In this document: piece by piece, positions 17,001 to 25,528 of the stretch | Layout of the letters: each line of letters starts with the position of its first letter | Numbering within the stretch: the first letter of the stretch is position 1 | Source of the DNA: Treponema sp. | Lineage (GTDB): Bacteria > Spirochaetota > Spirochaetia > Treponematales > Breznakiellaceae | Reading direction: 5' to 3' | Assembly: GCA_031266875.1 (NCBI GenBank) | Contig: JAISAE010000033.1 | Coordinates: 1 to 36,327 of the forward strand | DNA: 36,327 nt | Program-made: the position numbers and the translations under genes | The notes under the pieces: model-generated | The model's input: only the letters and a program-made list of their open reading frames with translations | What the model was told of the DNA's origin: nothing | The model's database searches: none

Positions 17001-18641
17001 GTAAACATTGCCCGCACACGCTATTCAACACCAGGGGTAACGCTCATCAGCCCGCCGCCGCACCACGACATCTATTCTATAGAAGACTTGGCCGAGCTTA
17101 TCTTCGATCTCAAGAACGCCAACCCGCAGGCACGGATCAGCGTGAAGCTGGTGTCAGAGAGTGGTGTGGGAACAGTGGCCGCTGGTGTGGCCAAGGCTCA
17201 TGCCGACAACATCCTCATCTCTGGTTATGACGGCGGCACGGGCGCAAGTCCGCAGTCGAGCATACGACACGCAGGTCTGCCGTGGGAAATCGGCCTTGCC
17301 GAAACCCATCAGGTGCTGGTGCGAAACGGACTACGAGGTCGCGTCCGCCTTATGACTGACGGCCAACTGAAAACTGGCCGCGACATCGTAATAGCCGGTA
17401 TGCTCGGCGCTGAGGAGTTCGGCTTCGGCACCTCAACGCTCATCGTGCTTGGCTGTGTGATGATGCGAAAGTGCCACGAAAACACCTGTCCTATGGGTGT
17501 CGCCACTCAAGACCCCACGCTTCGAACCCGCTTCACCGGCAAAAGTGAGTACCTGATCAACTTTTTCAGGTTTATAGCCCAAGAAACGAGGGAAATCATG
17601 GCGTCGCTTGGTTTCCGTCATTTCGATGAACTCATCGGCAGGGCAGATATGCTGGTTCAGCGCAGAAGCGATAAGCCAAAGTCGGCCCATATCGACCTGA
17701 GTCCGCTGCTCTTCAAGGCGGAATGTTCACCGAACATCCCCAACGGGCAAAGCCTGCACTGTACCCATGATCAGATTCACAAGATCGACAATGTGCTTGA
17801 CCGCACACTCATTGACAAGTGTCTGCCTGCTATGGATAAAAAGATTCCGCTGGCGCTCCGCTACCCGATTCACAACACCGACCGTGCTGTTGGCGCAATG
17901 CTCTCCTACGAGGTGAGCAAGCGTTATGGCAGTCAGGGCCTGCCGGAAAACTTCATCACCGTTGACTTCACTGGTTCCGCTGGCCAGAGCTTCGGTGCGT
18001 TCCTTGCAAAAGGTATTACCTTTCGCCTTGCCGGAGACACCAACGACTATCTGGGTAAGGGACTTTCCGGCGGGCGCATTGTGGTTTCACCGCCACACGG
18101 CTCCAAGTTCAAGAGCAATGAGAACATCATTGTGGGTAACACCGTACTGTACGGCGCGACCTCCGGCGAACTCTATGCCGCAGGTGTTGCGGGCGAACGC
18201 TTCTGTGTGCGAAACTCCGGCGCGATTGCTGTTGTTGAAGGCGCCGGCGATCACTGCGCCGAGTACATGACTGGCGGCAGGCTCATTGTGCTGGGCAAGG
18301 TTGGCCGTAACTTCGCCGCTGGCATGTCTGGCGGCATTGCATACACCCTTGACCTCGACGGTAACTTCACTTTTTTCCTTAATAAGGGCATGGTGGAGTT
18401 ATCCGACCTTGACAACGAGGAAGACGCGAACTTTGTCAAAAACACGCTGGCGCGGCACCTGTACTGGACAGGCTCAGCGTATGCCCAAGCTATCTACGAC
18501 GCTTGGGATGCTTACCGGCCCAAGTTTATTAAGGTACTGCCGGTGGAATACAAACGGGCGCTTCAGCAGATGAAGCTGGCGGAACTAGACCGGAAGCTCT
18601 ATGAGATCCGGGAAAAACAAGAACTAACGGAGAAAAACTAA
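14001..18641 (+). CDS. gltB: Glutamate synthase (NADPH) large subunit
   Basis: Large (alpha) subunit of GOGAT, which makes two glutamates from glutamine and 2-oxoglutarate. The N-terminal class II glutamine amidotransferase nucleophile is Cys25 in DSCGIGFVAD, so a 24-residue propeptide must be removed. The central domain, the FMN-binding synthase domain (about residues 840-1200) and the C-terminal GXGXG domain follow in the usual order. The 3Fe-4S cysteines are visible at about residues 1152-1164 (CVMMRKCHENTC). Length 1546 is normal. AAGGAG lies 8-9 bases before the ATG. The stop overlaps the gltD start as TAATG, so the subunits are translationally coupled. Confidence 0.97.
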   Translation: MEHAEGAAQRAPQGLYRAADEHDSCGIGFVADIKGRASHDILRRGLEVLERMEHRGAESADNKTGDGSGVLLQIPHDFYKKLCTQVSEPGTYGTGLLFFPKAEEQQALITDKIAALAKDSGFTSLWRDVPTNRDALGSIAASVEPLIRQLFLIPATPTPKKAEEPGLEFWLYAFRKKFERFVMENEALKAARVYFPSLSSRTIVYKGMLTPAQLRLFYPELEDEALKTAVALIHSRFSTNTFPNWPLAQPFRMIAHNGEINTIKGNRFWMTARSALFPAEWQELLPIIEPEKSDSASFDNALELLVMAGRSLPHALMMLIPESWNEKNNIPAELKEFYQYHACMMEPWDGPASMVFFDGRYVGGTLDRNGLRPSRYTITKDNLIVMASETGVQDFKPEEVVYKGRLLPGKLLLVDMLEGRIIPDAEVKRSVCQSKPFAEWTKCVITLPQELDRSDTVGEVTVTPDTTLSASKTLFMERAAGYTQEDRERLLIPMIETGQEPTSSMGTDTPLAVFSNKSQRVYAYFKQVFAQVTNPPIDSIREDMVMTLTSFVGPQGDLLEETPEHCRRIKVLHPIMTREDLLRLQNIAPQEFKSHTLDATFYVPLVGNTDTTTASALEQVLDRLLAEAKKAINDGASLITLSDRACLSPEAGRCAVPALMAVGALHHGLIKAGLRMKASIIVESAEPREIMHFALLFGYGADLVVPYGALASIRALCQGPDAGRVGDFAHARKSYLKGLSKAMLKVMSKMGTSTLRSYRGAQVFEAIGLGQAVVDKCFIGTLSRIGGAGFAELEAEALADYRAARDAWARMSEVLTAPDFLLTSVGQYRWRKLGEKHAWNPETIYLLQWATRDGNYARFKQFSAAVNSLNQSPHVIRGLLDFATSAAIPIEEVEPVEEIMKRFTTGAMSFGSISREAHETIAAAMNSIKGRSNSGEGGENPERFQPRTDGTWTRSAIKQVASGRFGVTSEYLANAIELQIKIAQGAKPGEGGQLPGHKVDVNIARTRYSTPGVTLISPPPHHDIYSIEDLAELIFDLKNANPQARISVKLVSESGVGTVAAGVAKAHADNILISGYDGGTGASPQSSIRHAGLPWEIGLAETHQVLVRNGLRGRVRLMTDGQLKTGRDIVIAGMLGAEEFGFGTSTLIVLGCVMMRKCHENTCPMGVATQDPTLRTRFTGKSEYLINFFRFIAQETREIMASLGFRHFDELIGRADMLVQRRSDKPKSAHIDLSPLLFKAECSPNIPNGQSLHCTHDQIHKIDNVLDRTLIDKCLPAMDKKIPLALRYPIHNTDRAVGAMLSYEVSKRYGSQGLPENFITVDFTGSAGQSFGAFLAKGITFRLAGDTNDYLGKGLSGGRIVVSPPHGSKFKSNENIIVGNTVLYGATSGELYAAGVAGERFCVRNSGAIAVVEGAGDHCAEYMTGGRLIVLGKVGRNFAAGMSGGIAYTLDLDGNFTFFLNKGMVELSDLDNEEDANFVKNTLARHLYWTGSAYAQAIYDAWDAYRPKFIKVLPVEYKRALQQMKLAELDRKLYEIREKQELTEKN

Positions 18642-20098
18642 TGGGTTCGCCAAGAGGATTTCTGGAAATACCACGGCTGCTTGCGGATTATCGCCCCGTG
18701 GAAGAACGGCTTAATGATTACAGCGAGGTGGAACTCACGCTGACTGACGAAGAGCGCCGCTCTCAGGCGGCTCGGTGCATGGACTGCGGCGTGCCTTTCT
18801 GCCACTGGGCATGTCCTGTCTCAAACACCATGCCGGAATGGCAGGATCGAGTCTATCGGGGTGACTGGGCAGGCGCGTGGGCGCTTCTTGAGGAACGCAA
18901 CCCGTTTCCGGAGTTCACGGGGCGGGTTTGCCCCGCGCTCTGCGAGGCGTCCTGCGTACTCGGCGTGAATGACGAGCCGGTTACCATCAGGCAAAACGAG
19001 CTTGCGGTTATTGAAAAGGCGTTTGAGCTGGGTATTGTAAAACCGCGCCCGCCAAAAACGCGCAACGGGAAGAAAGTTGCCATCGTGGGCGCTGGACCTG
19101 CCGGCCTTTCAGCCGCCTACTTCCTCAACCGCGCTGGTTTTTCAGTAACAGTCTATGAGGCAGACCGCAAACTCGGCGGCTACCTTCGCTACGGCATCCC
19201 TGACTTCAAGTTTGACAAGAGCTTTTTAGACCGCCGTATTGCGCTCATGGGGGAAGAGGGTGTCATCTTCAAGACCAACGCCCGTGTTGGCTCGGCCCGT
19301 TACGGTTTCGGCGTGGTGGATAATACTGATACAGAACTTATCGATGCCAGGCAACTGGAGTCTACGTTTGACCTTGTGTTATTAACGATTGGTGCGCGTG
19401 AACCCCGCGACATCAGTGTTCCGGGACGCGAGAACGCCGGCATTGTACAGGCGCTTGATTACCTTGCCCGGCAGAACCGTGTTCTTGCCGGTGAAACCAA
19501 CCATTCAGACAAAGGCAGCATCACCGCCTTTGGCAAGCGCGTGGTAGTCATCGGCGGCGGTGATACCGGCTCAGACTGCGTCGGTACTGCCAATCGCCAA
19601 GGCGCTTTGCGGGTATCACAAATCGAGGTCTTACCCAAACCGCCGCTTCACCGCCCACCCGAAGAACCCTGGCCTCTCTGGCCTAAGGTCTTAAAAACCT
19701 CAAGTTCACACCTCGAAGGTGGCGAGCGTTTCTGGTCTATCAACACCAAAGACTTTATAGGCCGCAATGGAAACGTGGAAGCCATCCATGCTTGCCGCGT
19801 TAAGTGGACGCAGAAAGACGGACGCTGGTTAATGAGCGAAGTTCCCGGCTCTGATTTCGAGATTGGCGCTGACCTCGTGTTGCTGGCGATGGGCTTTACC
19901 CACGTTGTACAGGATGGCATTGTCGCTGATCTCATGCTTGAAACCGATGAGCGTGGCAACATCCGTACTCGTGGCAGTTTTCACACCTCGAACCCCAAGG
20001 TCTGGACTGCCGGCGACTCCCGCAATGGTGCGAGTCTGGTAGTTCGCGCTATTGCCGACGGACGCGGCGCTGCGGAAGCGATCATCAAAACGCTGTAA
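18641..20098 (+). CDS. gltD: Glutamate synthase (NADPH) small subunit
   Basis: Beta subunit of GOGAT, which passes electrons from NADPH through FAD to the large subunit. The N terminus carries the Fe-S cysteine motifs CMDCGVPFCHWACP and CPALCEASC. They are followed by the FAD-binding GAGPAGLSAAYFL (about residue 150) and the NAD(P)-binding GGGDTGSDC. Length 485 is typical. Its ATG shares one base with the gltB stop. It ends 155 bases before the convergent J-domain gene, with a hairpin at 20121-20152 as possible transcript end. Confidence 0.96.
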   Translation: MGSPRGFLEIPRLLADYRPVEERLNDYSEVELTLTDEERRSQAARCMDCGVPFCHWACPVSNTMPEWQDRVYRGDWAGAWALLEERNPFPEFTGRVCPALCEASCVLGVNDEPVTIRQNELAVIEKAFELGIVKPRPPKTRNGKKVAIVGAGPAGLSAAYFLNRAGFSVTVYEADRKLGGYLRYGIPDFKFDKSFLDRRIALMGEEGVIFKTNARVGSARYGFGVVDNTDTELIDARQLESTFDLVLLTIGAREPRDISVPGRENAGIVQALDYLARQNRVLAGETNHSDKGSITAFGKRVVVIGGGDTGSDCVGTANRQGALRVSQIEVLPKPPLHRPPEEPWPLWPKVLKTSSSHLEGGERFWSINTKDFIGRNGNVEAIHACRVKWTQKDGRWLMSEVPGSDFEIGADLVLLAMGFTHVVQDGIVADLMLETDERGNIRTRGSFHTSNPKVWTAGDSRNGASLVVRAIADGRGAAEAIIKTL

Positions 20099-20120
20099 TG
20101 TTGTAGAAAAAAGAACGTAT

Positions 20121-20152
20121 ATCCGGCAATGCTCAATTCAGAATTGTCGGAT
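20121..20152 (+). terminator. Hairpin downstream of gltD
   Basis: Arms ATCCGGCAAT (20121-20130) and ATTGTCGGAT (20143-20152) pair over 10 positions in RNA, with one G-U wobble and a 12-base loop. There is no T-run after it. The position shortly after the gltD stop makes it a plausible transcript end for gltBD. Confidence 0.4.
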
Positions 20153-20253
20153 GTGCTTAGGTTATTTGTCGTGGCAAACGCTATTGTTCGGAGGATATCC
20201 AAGAGGTATACCGTGCCTACTTGGTGTCAATGAGCGACAAAACGTACGACCGC

Positions 20254-20697
20254 TTACTGCTTGCCTTGCCGCCAGTTCTCAATGCGGTCGTAGGCGGCAT
20301 TGATGCGGGCTGATTTCGCGGTTGCTTTGCGCATATTCTCCGCGTGGCCAGCGTGACGGTCAGGGTGGTGTATCTTGAGCAGTTTCTTGTAGGCTGCTTT
20401 ACATTCATCGGCGCTGGCGCCAAAGGAAAGCCCCAGTTCCGCGAAGTCCTGGCGCAGGTCTTCGGGAATGCTGGCGCTGTGGTTGCTGCCATAAGTGCGG
20501 GAGCTTTGACTACGCGACTCATGGTCAAATGAAGCTCGATACCGCGTATTCGTCCCGTCGTTCAGGTACTCGTTAAGTTCCTCATACGCCGCTTGATAAT
20601 CGGGATCGCCACGCCGTTGGGTCTTACCAAAGGGCGCTTCGTCTTCATCATTAAGATAACTTTTGATTACATCCTCAATCCGTTCAAAAATACCCAT
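20254..20697 (-). CDS. J-domain protein (DnaJ-like, C-terminal J domain)
   Basis: A 147-residue protein beginning MGIFERIEDVIKSYLND and ending in a J domain with the HPD tripeptide (KIHHPDRHAG). J domains stimulate Hsp70 ATPase. Here the domain is at the C terminus, without the G/F, zinc-finger or substrate-binding regions of DnaJ, so it is a small co-chaperone of unknown client. The middle part is polar and Ser-rich. The start is set at 20697. The open frame continues upstream to 20781, but that extension is encoded by a degenerate GTGTCAGAG repeat and is unlikely to be protein. Confidence 0.8.
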   Translation of the reverse strand: MGIFERIEDVIKSYLNDEDEAPFGKTQRRGDPDYQAAYEELNEYLNDGTNTRYRASFDHESRSQSSRTYGSNHSASIPEDLRQDFAELGLSFGASADECKAAYKKLLKIHHPDRHAGHAENMRKATAKSARINAAYDRIENWRQGKQ

Positions 20698-20734
20698 GCC
20701 CTTACTGTATCGCAGTATCGGATTCATGACTAGA

Positions 20735-20792
20735 GACATGAGTGTCAGAGACGTTGGTGTCAGAGACGTGGTATCAGACATGAGTGTCAGAG
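20735..20792. repeat. Short degenerate repeat (GTGTCAGAG words)
   Basis: GTGTCAGAG occurs at 20742, 20757 and 20784, with a diverged copy (GTATCAGAC) at 20771, a period of about 13-15 bases. The complementary word CTCTGACAC occurs twice near the start of the window (197 and 216). The repeat abuts the 23-bp array and lies upstream of the J-domain gene. Confidence 0.6.
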
Positions 20793-21203
20793 CGGATCAA
20801 ACACTTTGAACAAGGCGATTCAAACACCTTGAACAAGGCGATTCAAACACTTTGAACACAGCGATTCAAACACTTTGAACACAGCGATTCAAACACTTTG
20901 AACACAGCGATTCAAACACTTTGAACACAGCGATTCAAACACTTTGAACACAGCGATTCAAACACTTTGAACAAGGCGATTCAAACACTTTGAACAAGGC
21001 GATTCAAACACCTTGAACACAGCGATTCAAACACCTTGAACACAGCGGTTCAAACACTTTGAACAAGGCGATTCAAACACCTTGAACACAGCGATTCAAA
21101 CACCTTGAACAAGGCGATTCAAACACCTTGAACACAGCGATTCAAACACCTTGAACACAGCGATTCAAACACCTTGAACACAGCGATTCAAACACTTTAA
21201 ACA
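20792..21203. repeat. 23-bp tandem repeat array, 18 copies, with internal dyad
   Basis: Eighteen copies of a 23-bp unit of the form CGATTCAAACACTTTGAACA followed by CAG. Two sites vary in a nearly binary way: CTTTG or CCTTG, and ACACAGCG or ACAAGGCG. Each unit includes the dyad TTCAAA-CAC-TTTGAA. There are no unique spacers, so this is a minisatellite and not a CRISPR. The period is not a multiple of three. The array lies between the upstream end of the J-domain gene and the downstream end of truB. Confidence 0.95.
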
Positions 21204-21381
21204 TGCAAGGAATCAAATAGTACATAAAAAAGCGAGACGAGAGAGACCTGTCTTCCGGCAAAGATACGGCGGTGAGGCAGAGCCTCGCAGTACATTCGCC
21301 TGCCGTTGTTTTGTTACGACCAGATGCCAATCAAGCAGCCGTTGGAACAAGAGCGGGCTACCTCTTCACACCGTCTCCTTG
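21204..21381. other. Short intergenic stretch after truB
   Basis: No gene is seen. A small hairpin GAGGC-AGA-GCCTC sits at 21274-21286. It may mark the 3' end of the rimP-truB transcript, but no T-run follows it on the minus strand. Confidence 0.35.
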
Positions 21382-22308
21382 TTATAGTCCACTAGGGCAA
21401 GATTGGGGTCGATTCGTAACGCCTCTCGGCAAGCTCCACATATAACCATAACGCCATGTATCGCCGGTTTTTTCGATGATTCCCACAAAGCTGTCGTCCT
21501 GCCGGAACACGGCGAGGGTGTCTCCGTCTAGGTTTGCGTTAAGCCCTTCAAGGCGCTTGCCCTGGGTCATGCTGCGGGCAGTTTCATCGCTCACTGTCAG
21601 AACCGGTATCTTGAGCGCGGCAAAGACTCGCGTATCAATAGGTCTGAGCGCGGCTTGAAGCAACGCCGGCTCATCATCGGCAAGCGCGTCTGATAAGCAA
21701 AAGCCCGCAATCGCGGTGCGGGTGAGAGAAACAAGGTGGCCACGCGAAGCAGCGGTAAGCGCGATGTCCCGCGCCAGAGAGCGGATATATGTTCCACTTG
21801 AACAATGAACACAGATATGAGCCAAAGGCGGTTCATACTCAAGCAGTTCCAGCGCGTAAATTGATACCGGACGCTTTCGCATGGACACGGTCTCGCCGCT
21901 ACGGGCCAGTGTCGAAGCACGTTTCCCGTCAATATGCAGGGCTGAATACACGGGTGGCTCCTGAAGTATGTCGCCGCGAAACATGGGTAACGTGGCCTCA
22001 AGCTGTTCCCGCGTGGGAAGCTCCGCTTCAGCGACAGGAGTGCCTTCCGGGTCTAAGGTGTCGGTCTCAAAGCCAAGCCGAATGATTCCCTCATACCACT
22101 TGTCGCAGCCGGAAAACCAGGGGGTCAGCTTCACCGCTCGTCCCAAGAGCGCCACGAGCAGGCCCTGGGCGAATTTGTCCAGTGTACCGGTGTGTCCCAC
22201 TTTGCCGGTAGAAAAGGCACGTTTCACCCTGTTTAACGATGTGAAGGAGGTAAGGCCGGCCGGTTTGTTCAGGAGGAGCAGGCCGGCACATTCAATGGGT
22301 TTCAGCAT
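21382..22308 (-). CDS. truB: tRNA pseudouridine(55) synthase
   Basis: TruB converts U55 in the T-loop of tRNAs to pseudouridine. The N-terminal LLLNKPAGLTS and the catalytic motif GHTGTLDKFAQGLL, with the catalytic Asp in GTLD (near residue 43), identify it. The C-terminal extension resembles the usual RNA-contacting tail. Length 308 is typical. Its start overlaps the rbfA end by 17 bases, indicating translational coupling. It is the last gene of the rimP-nusA-infB-rbfA-truB operon. Confidence 0.95.
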   Translation of the reverse strand: MLKPIECAGLLLLNKPAGLTSFTSLNRVKRAFSTGKVGHTGTLDKFAQGLLVALLGRAVKLTPWFSGCDKWYEGIIRLGFETDTLDPEGTPVAEAELPTREQLEATLPMFRGDILQEPPVYSALHIDGKRASTLARSGETVSMRKRPVSIYALELLEYEPPLAHICVHCSSGTYIRSLARDIALTAASRGHLVSLTRTAIAGFCLSDALADDEPALLQAALRPIDTRVFAALKIPVLTVSDETARSMTQGKRLEGLNANLDGDTLAVFRQDDSFVGIIEKTGDTWRYGYMWSLPRGVTNRPQSCPSGL

Positions 22309-22711
22309 CGCCGGTTTGGACTCCGTCTGGTTCCGGCGAGGGCGGCTCGCTGCGTTTCAGTCTGTCGATTTTAAGCTCGTCAAGCTTATGGATGATGTCA
22401 AAGCTTTCTTTCAAACTGCTATCAGCATGGAAACGGAGACGAGGCGTCTGCCGTATACGCATGACTGCGGCGAGTTGCGCCTGAATGAAGCTGGCTGCAC
22501 TCTGCAGACCCGCGACTCCATGCTCAATGTTGGCTTCGGAGCGGAAACTCGAAACATACACTTCAGCCCAAACCAAGTCCCGCGATATGCTCACCCGTGT
22601 AATTGAAAGAAACGGATTAACCCGTGGGTCCTTGATTCTGCCTTCCACAATAAGGGCGCCTATCTTTTCCTGGATAAGACGCCCTATTCGTTCTGTTCGG
22701 TACTCAGTCAT
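22292..22711 (-). CDS. rbfA: 30S ribosome-binding factor A
   Basis: RbfA is a small KH-type protein needed for maturation of the 30S subunit and 16S rRNA 5' processing. The 139-residue protein starts MTEYRTERIGRLIQEKIGAL. It has the family's conserved LSITRVSISRDLVWAEVYVS strand region and the RIRQTPRLRFHAD segment. The C-terminal tail is Pro-rich and variable. It is 15 bases downstream of infB, and truB overlaps its 3' end. Confidence 0.92.
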   Translation of the reverse strand: MTEYRTERIGRLIQEKIGALIVEGRIKDPRVNPFLSITRVSISRDLVWAEVYVSSFRSEANIEHGVAGLQSAASFIQAQLAAVMRIRQTPRLRFHADSSLKESFDIIHKLDELKIDRLKRSEPPSPEPDGVQTGDAETH

Positions 22712-22726
22712 ATATTATTCCCAATC

Positions 22727-25477
22727 CTAACTCAGTTTCCGTGCCACTTCCACTATCTCAAAGACCTCGATCTGATCATCTACCTTGATGTCGGAGAAGT
22801 CTTCAATACCCATGCCACACTCATAGCCAGCGGCAACTTCACGCACATCGTCCTTGAAACGGCGCAGGGAGGAAATCTTACCGCTATGAATCACCACATG
22901 GTCGCGGATAAGGTTGACGCTGCCGCTCCGTTTCACGGTTCCAGTCAGTACATAACAGCCGGCAATGGTACCCACTTTGGGTACGCTGAATGTGTTCCGT
23001 ACCTCCACTGTGGCGATAAGCTCTTCCTTGGTGTCGGGGGTGAGCATACCTTCCATGGCAAGCTTGATTTCCTCAACTGCCTTGTAGATGACGTTGTATT
23101 TACGGATGTCCACTTTTTCCTGATCCGCGAGGGCTTTAGCCTTGGGGATTGGGCGCACATTGAAGCCCACGATAATGGCGTTGGATGCGATGGCCAATTC
23201 CACATCGCCTTCGTTGATTGCGCCAGGGAGAGCCTGAATCACGTTGAGCCGCACTTCCTTGTTAGACAGCTTTTCCAGGCTTGAGTGGAGCGCTTCGGCG
23301 GACCCCTGCACGTCGGACTTGATGATAACCTTGAGTTCCTTCATCTCACTTTCCCGAATGGTCTGATATACCGTATCGAGCGTAATCTTCTTGATGTGCT
23401 TTGCGTCCTCAAAGCGCTTGAGTTCCTGCCGTTTGGCGGAAATACTCCGCGCTATCTTCTCATCCTCCACGACCTGCATGGGATCACCAGCGTTGGGAAT
23501 GCCTTCCTCGAAACCGATTACCTCAATGGGCATGGCTGGCGTGGCTTCCTCAACCCGCTCACCCTTGTCGTTAAAGAGCGCCCGTACCCTGCCGGGCCAG
23601 ACGCCAGCTACAAAAGAATCACCTACATGTAAGGTACCTTTCTCGATCATGACTGTAGCAACCGTACCACGACCGTGATCGATGCGCGATTCAAGTACCT
23701 TGCCCTCTGCGTTTCGCTTGTAATCAGCTTTGATGTCGAGGATTTCAGCCTGCAAAAGTATTGATTCGATAAGTTTGTCTATACCCAGCTTCTTTAAGGC
23801 GGAAATTTCCACGAACATGGTCTGACCGCCCCATTCTTCCGGTTGTAAGCCCATGTCTGAAAGCTGGCTTTTAACCTTGTCGGGATTGGCTTCTGCTTTG
23901 TCGATCTTGTTTACCGCAACAATGATGGGTACATTGGCTTCTCTGGCGTGGTTGATGGCCTCAATGGTCTGAGGCATAACCCCGTCATCAGCCGCGACTA
24001 CGAGTACCACGATGTCCGTTACTTGCGCTCCACGCGCCCGCATACGGGTGAACGCCTCATGGCCGGGCGTATCAAGGAAGGATATTCTGCCGTTGGGCGT
24101 GTCTACCATGTACGCGCCGATATGCTGGGTGATGCCGCCGAATTCACCGGCAACCACGTTGGCGCTTCGGATCGCGTCGAGGAGTTTTGTCTTACCGTGA
24201 TCAACGTGTCCCATAACCGTAACCACCGGCGGCCGCGGAAACATAGACTCCGCGTTGTCGGCGGCGGTTTCGATAACTGTTTCGTCATAGAGGCTAATGA
24301 TTCGCACGTCAGCCCCGAACTCCGCCGCCAGCAGCGTCGCGGTATCGGCGTCAATCTGCTGATTAATCGTAACCATCATGCCCATACGCATGAGCTTTTG
24401 GATGAGGTCGGAGGCTTTGAGGTTCATCTTGCGGGCTAGATCAGAGACTGAAACCACTTCCATGATGTCAATGGATTTTGGTACCGGATTAGCGATATGC
24501 GTGATCTTCTTTTTGGTCTGGAGAAGTTTTTCCTCCATTTCCTTTTCTTTTTCCCTACGGGTATAAACGGGCTTCTTTGCTTTAAACGTTTTTTTCGCAG
24601 GGGTCTTTCCGTCTGTCAACGGCGGCGTCTGAGGAGTTGGCCCACTGCTTCGTGGTCCCATCGGCGGTCTACCGCCCATGGGTCGAGAGCCGCTAAAGTT
24701 GCCCTGTCTACCCCCTGGAACGCCGCCGGGTCTGGGGCCCGCAGGCCGTGGTGCGCCGCTACGATCTGGCCCTGACCAGCGGCCGCCACCACTCTGCTGA
24801 CCTGGGCGGTTATCGCCGCCACGATCATCACGGCGGCCAACCGGACGGCCTCCGACTCTGCCCATCGCTGAAGCCGGACGCTGTGGAAATGGCGAAGGCG
24901 ATGAATGAGCGCCGTTGCTGTTGCGAGACGCGCTGTTGTCCCCTGGAGGCCGCGGACCTACAAACTTACCGCCAACCCTGCCCACCGCCACTTGAGGCCG
25001 CCGTGTCAGGGGAAATGAGGTAACGCCGGGCTTGGTCACTGTCGGCTGTCCCGCTTCAGGCGGCTTTGCCTCTGTTTGTTGAGTTGTGGGCTTTGCCTCA
25101 GCCGGTATCTTAGGGGGCTGTTCCCCGGCGCTGGACGATGGTTCGGCGGATGCCTGTTCTTTCTGCCGGACTTCGGTATCATGCCGCTCGGTCAGCGATG
25201 GCGTTCCGCCGCGCTCTTCGGCTGGCTTGGCCGCTGTATGCTCCCCACCAAGGGTCGGAGCGCTGCGGTTAACCACTACCTTAGGCTGAGCTTTTCTGGC
25301 AGGCTTCTTTTTCACCACGATTACCTTGCGGCGCTCGCTGTGATCCTGAGCGTCGCTTCCTGGCGAAGTGCCGCTTTCAGAAGGGTTGACTTCATGCTCA
25401 TTCTGGGCACGCTTAATGAGTTCCGCCTTGGGGCGAGAATCCGTCGGTTTCTGGGTGCTTTCTTTTTCCTCAGCCAT
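22727..25477 (-). CDS. infB: Translation initiation factor IF-2
   Basis: IF-2 is the GTPase that positions fMet-tRNA on the 30S subunit and promotes subunit joining. The 916-residue protein begins with a long low-complexity N-terminal region (about 1-310) rich in Pro, Gly, Arg and Ser, followed by a coiled KKTFKAKK region and the IF2-N domain. The GTPase domain has GHVDHGKT near residue 420, DTPGHEAF and NKID. The remaining C-terminal domains are complete. AAGGTGG precedes the ATG at 25477. It lies 51 bases after nusA. Confidence 0.97.
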   Translation of the reverse strand: MAEEKESTQKPTDSRPKAELIKRAQNEHEVNPSESGTSPGSDAQDHSERRKVIVVKKKPARKAQPKVVVNRSAPTLGGEHTAAKPAEERGGTPSLTERHDTEVRQKEQASAEPSSSAGEQPPKIPAEAKPTTQQTEAKPPEAGQPTVTKPGVTSFPLTRRPQVAVGRVGGKFVGPRPPGDNSASRNSNGAHSSPSPFPQRPASAMGRVGGRPVGRRDDRGGDNRPGQQSGGGRWSGPDRSGAPRPAGPRPGGVPGGRQGNFSGSRPMGGRPPMGPRSSGPTPQTPPLTDGKTPAKKTFKAKKPVYTRREKEKEMEEKLLQTKKKITHIANPVPKSIDIMEVVSVSDLARKMNLKASDLIQKLMRMGMMVTINQQIDADTATLLAAEFGADVRIISLYDETVIETAADNAESMFPRPPVVTVMGHVDHGKTKLLDAIRSANVVAGEFGGITQHIGAYMVDTPNGRISFLDTPGHEAFTRMRARGAQVTDIVVLVVAADDGVMPQTIEAINHAREANVPIIVAVNKIDKAEANPDKVKSQLSDMGLQPEEWGGQTMFVEISALKKLGIDKLIESILLQAEILDIKADYKRNAEGKVLESRIDHGRGTVATVMIEKGTLHVGDSFVAGVWPGRVRALFNDKGERVEEATPAMPIEVIGFEEGIPNAGDPMQVVEDEKIARSISAKRQELKRFEDAKHIKKITLDTVYQTIRESEMKELKVIIKSDVQGSAEALHSSLEKLSNKEVRLNVIQALPGAINEGDVELAIASNAIIVGFNVRPIPKAKALADQEKVDIRKYNVIYKAVEEIKLAMEGMLTPDTKEELIATVEVRNTFSVPKVGTIAGCYVLTGTVKRSGSVNLIRDHVVIHSGKISSLRRFKDDVREVAAGYECGMGIEDFSDIKVDDQIEVFEIVEVARKLS

Positions 25478-25528
25478 GTTCCACCTTTATCTTATCTTAT
25501 AACTTTCAAGACACGCGCCGCTACCGGC

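Noticed and set aside
20698-20781. N-terminal extension of the J-domain protein
   Set aside because: It translates the degenerate GTGTCAGAG repeat (Ser/Thr/Leu-rich) and is not needed for the domain; the ATG at 20697 gives a natural N terminus.
20792-21203. CRISPR array
   Set aside because: Units are directly tandem with no unique spacers, and no cas genes are nearby.
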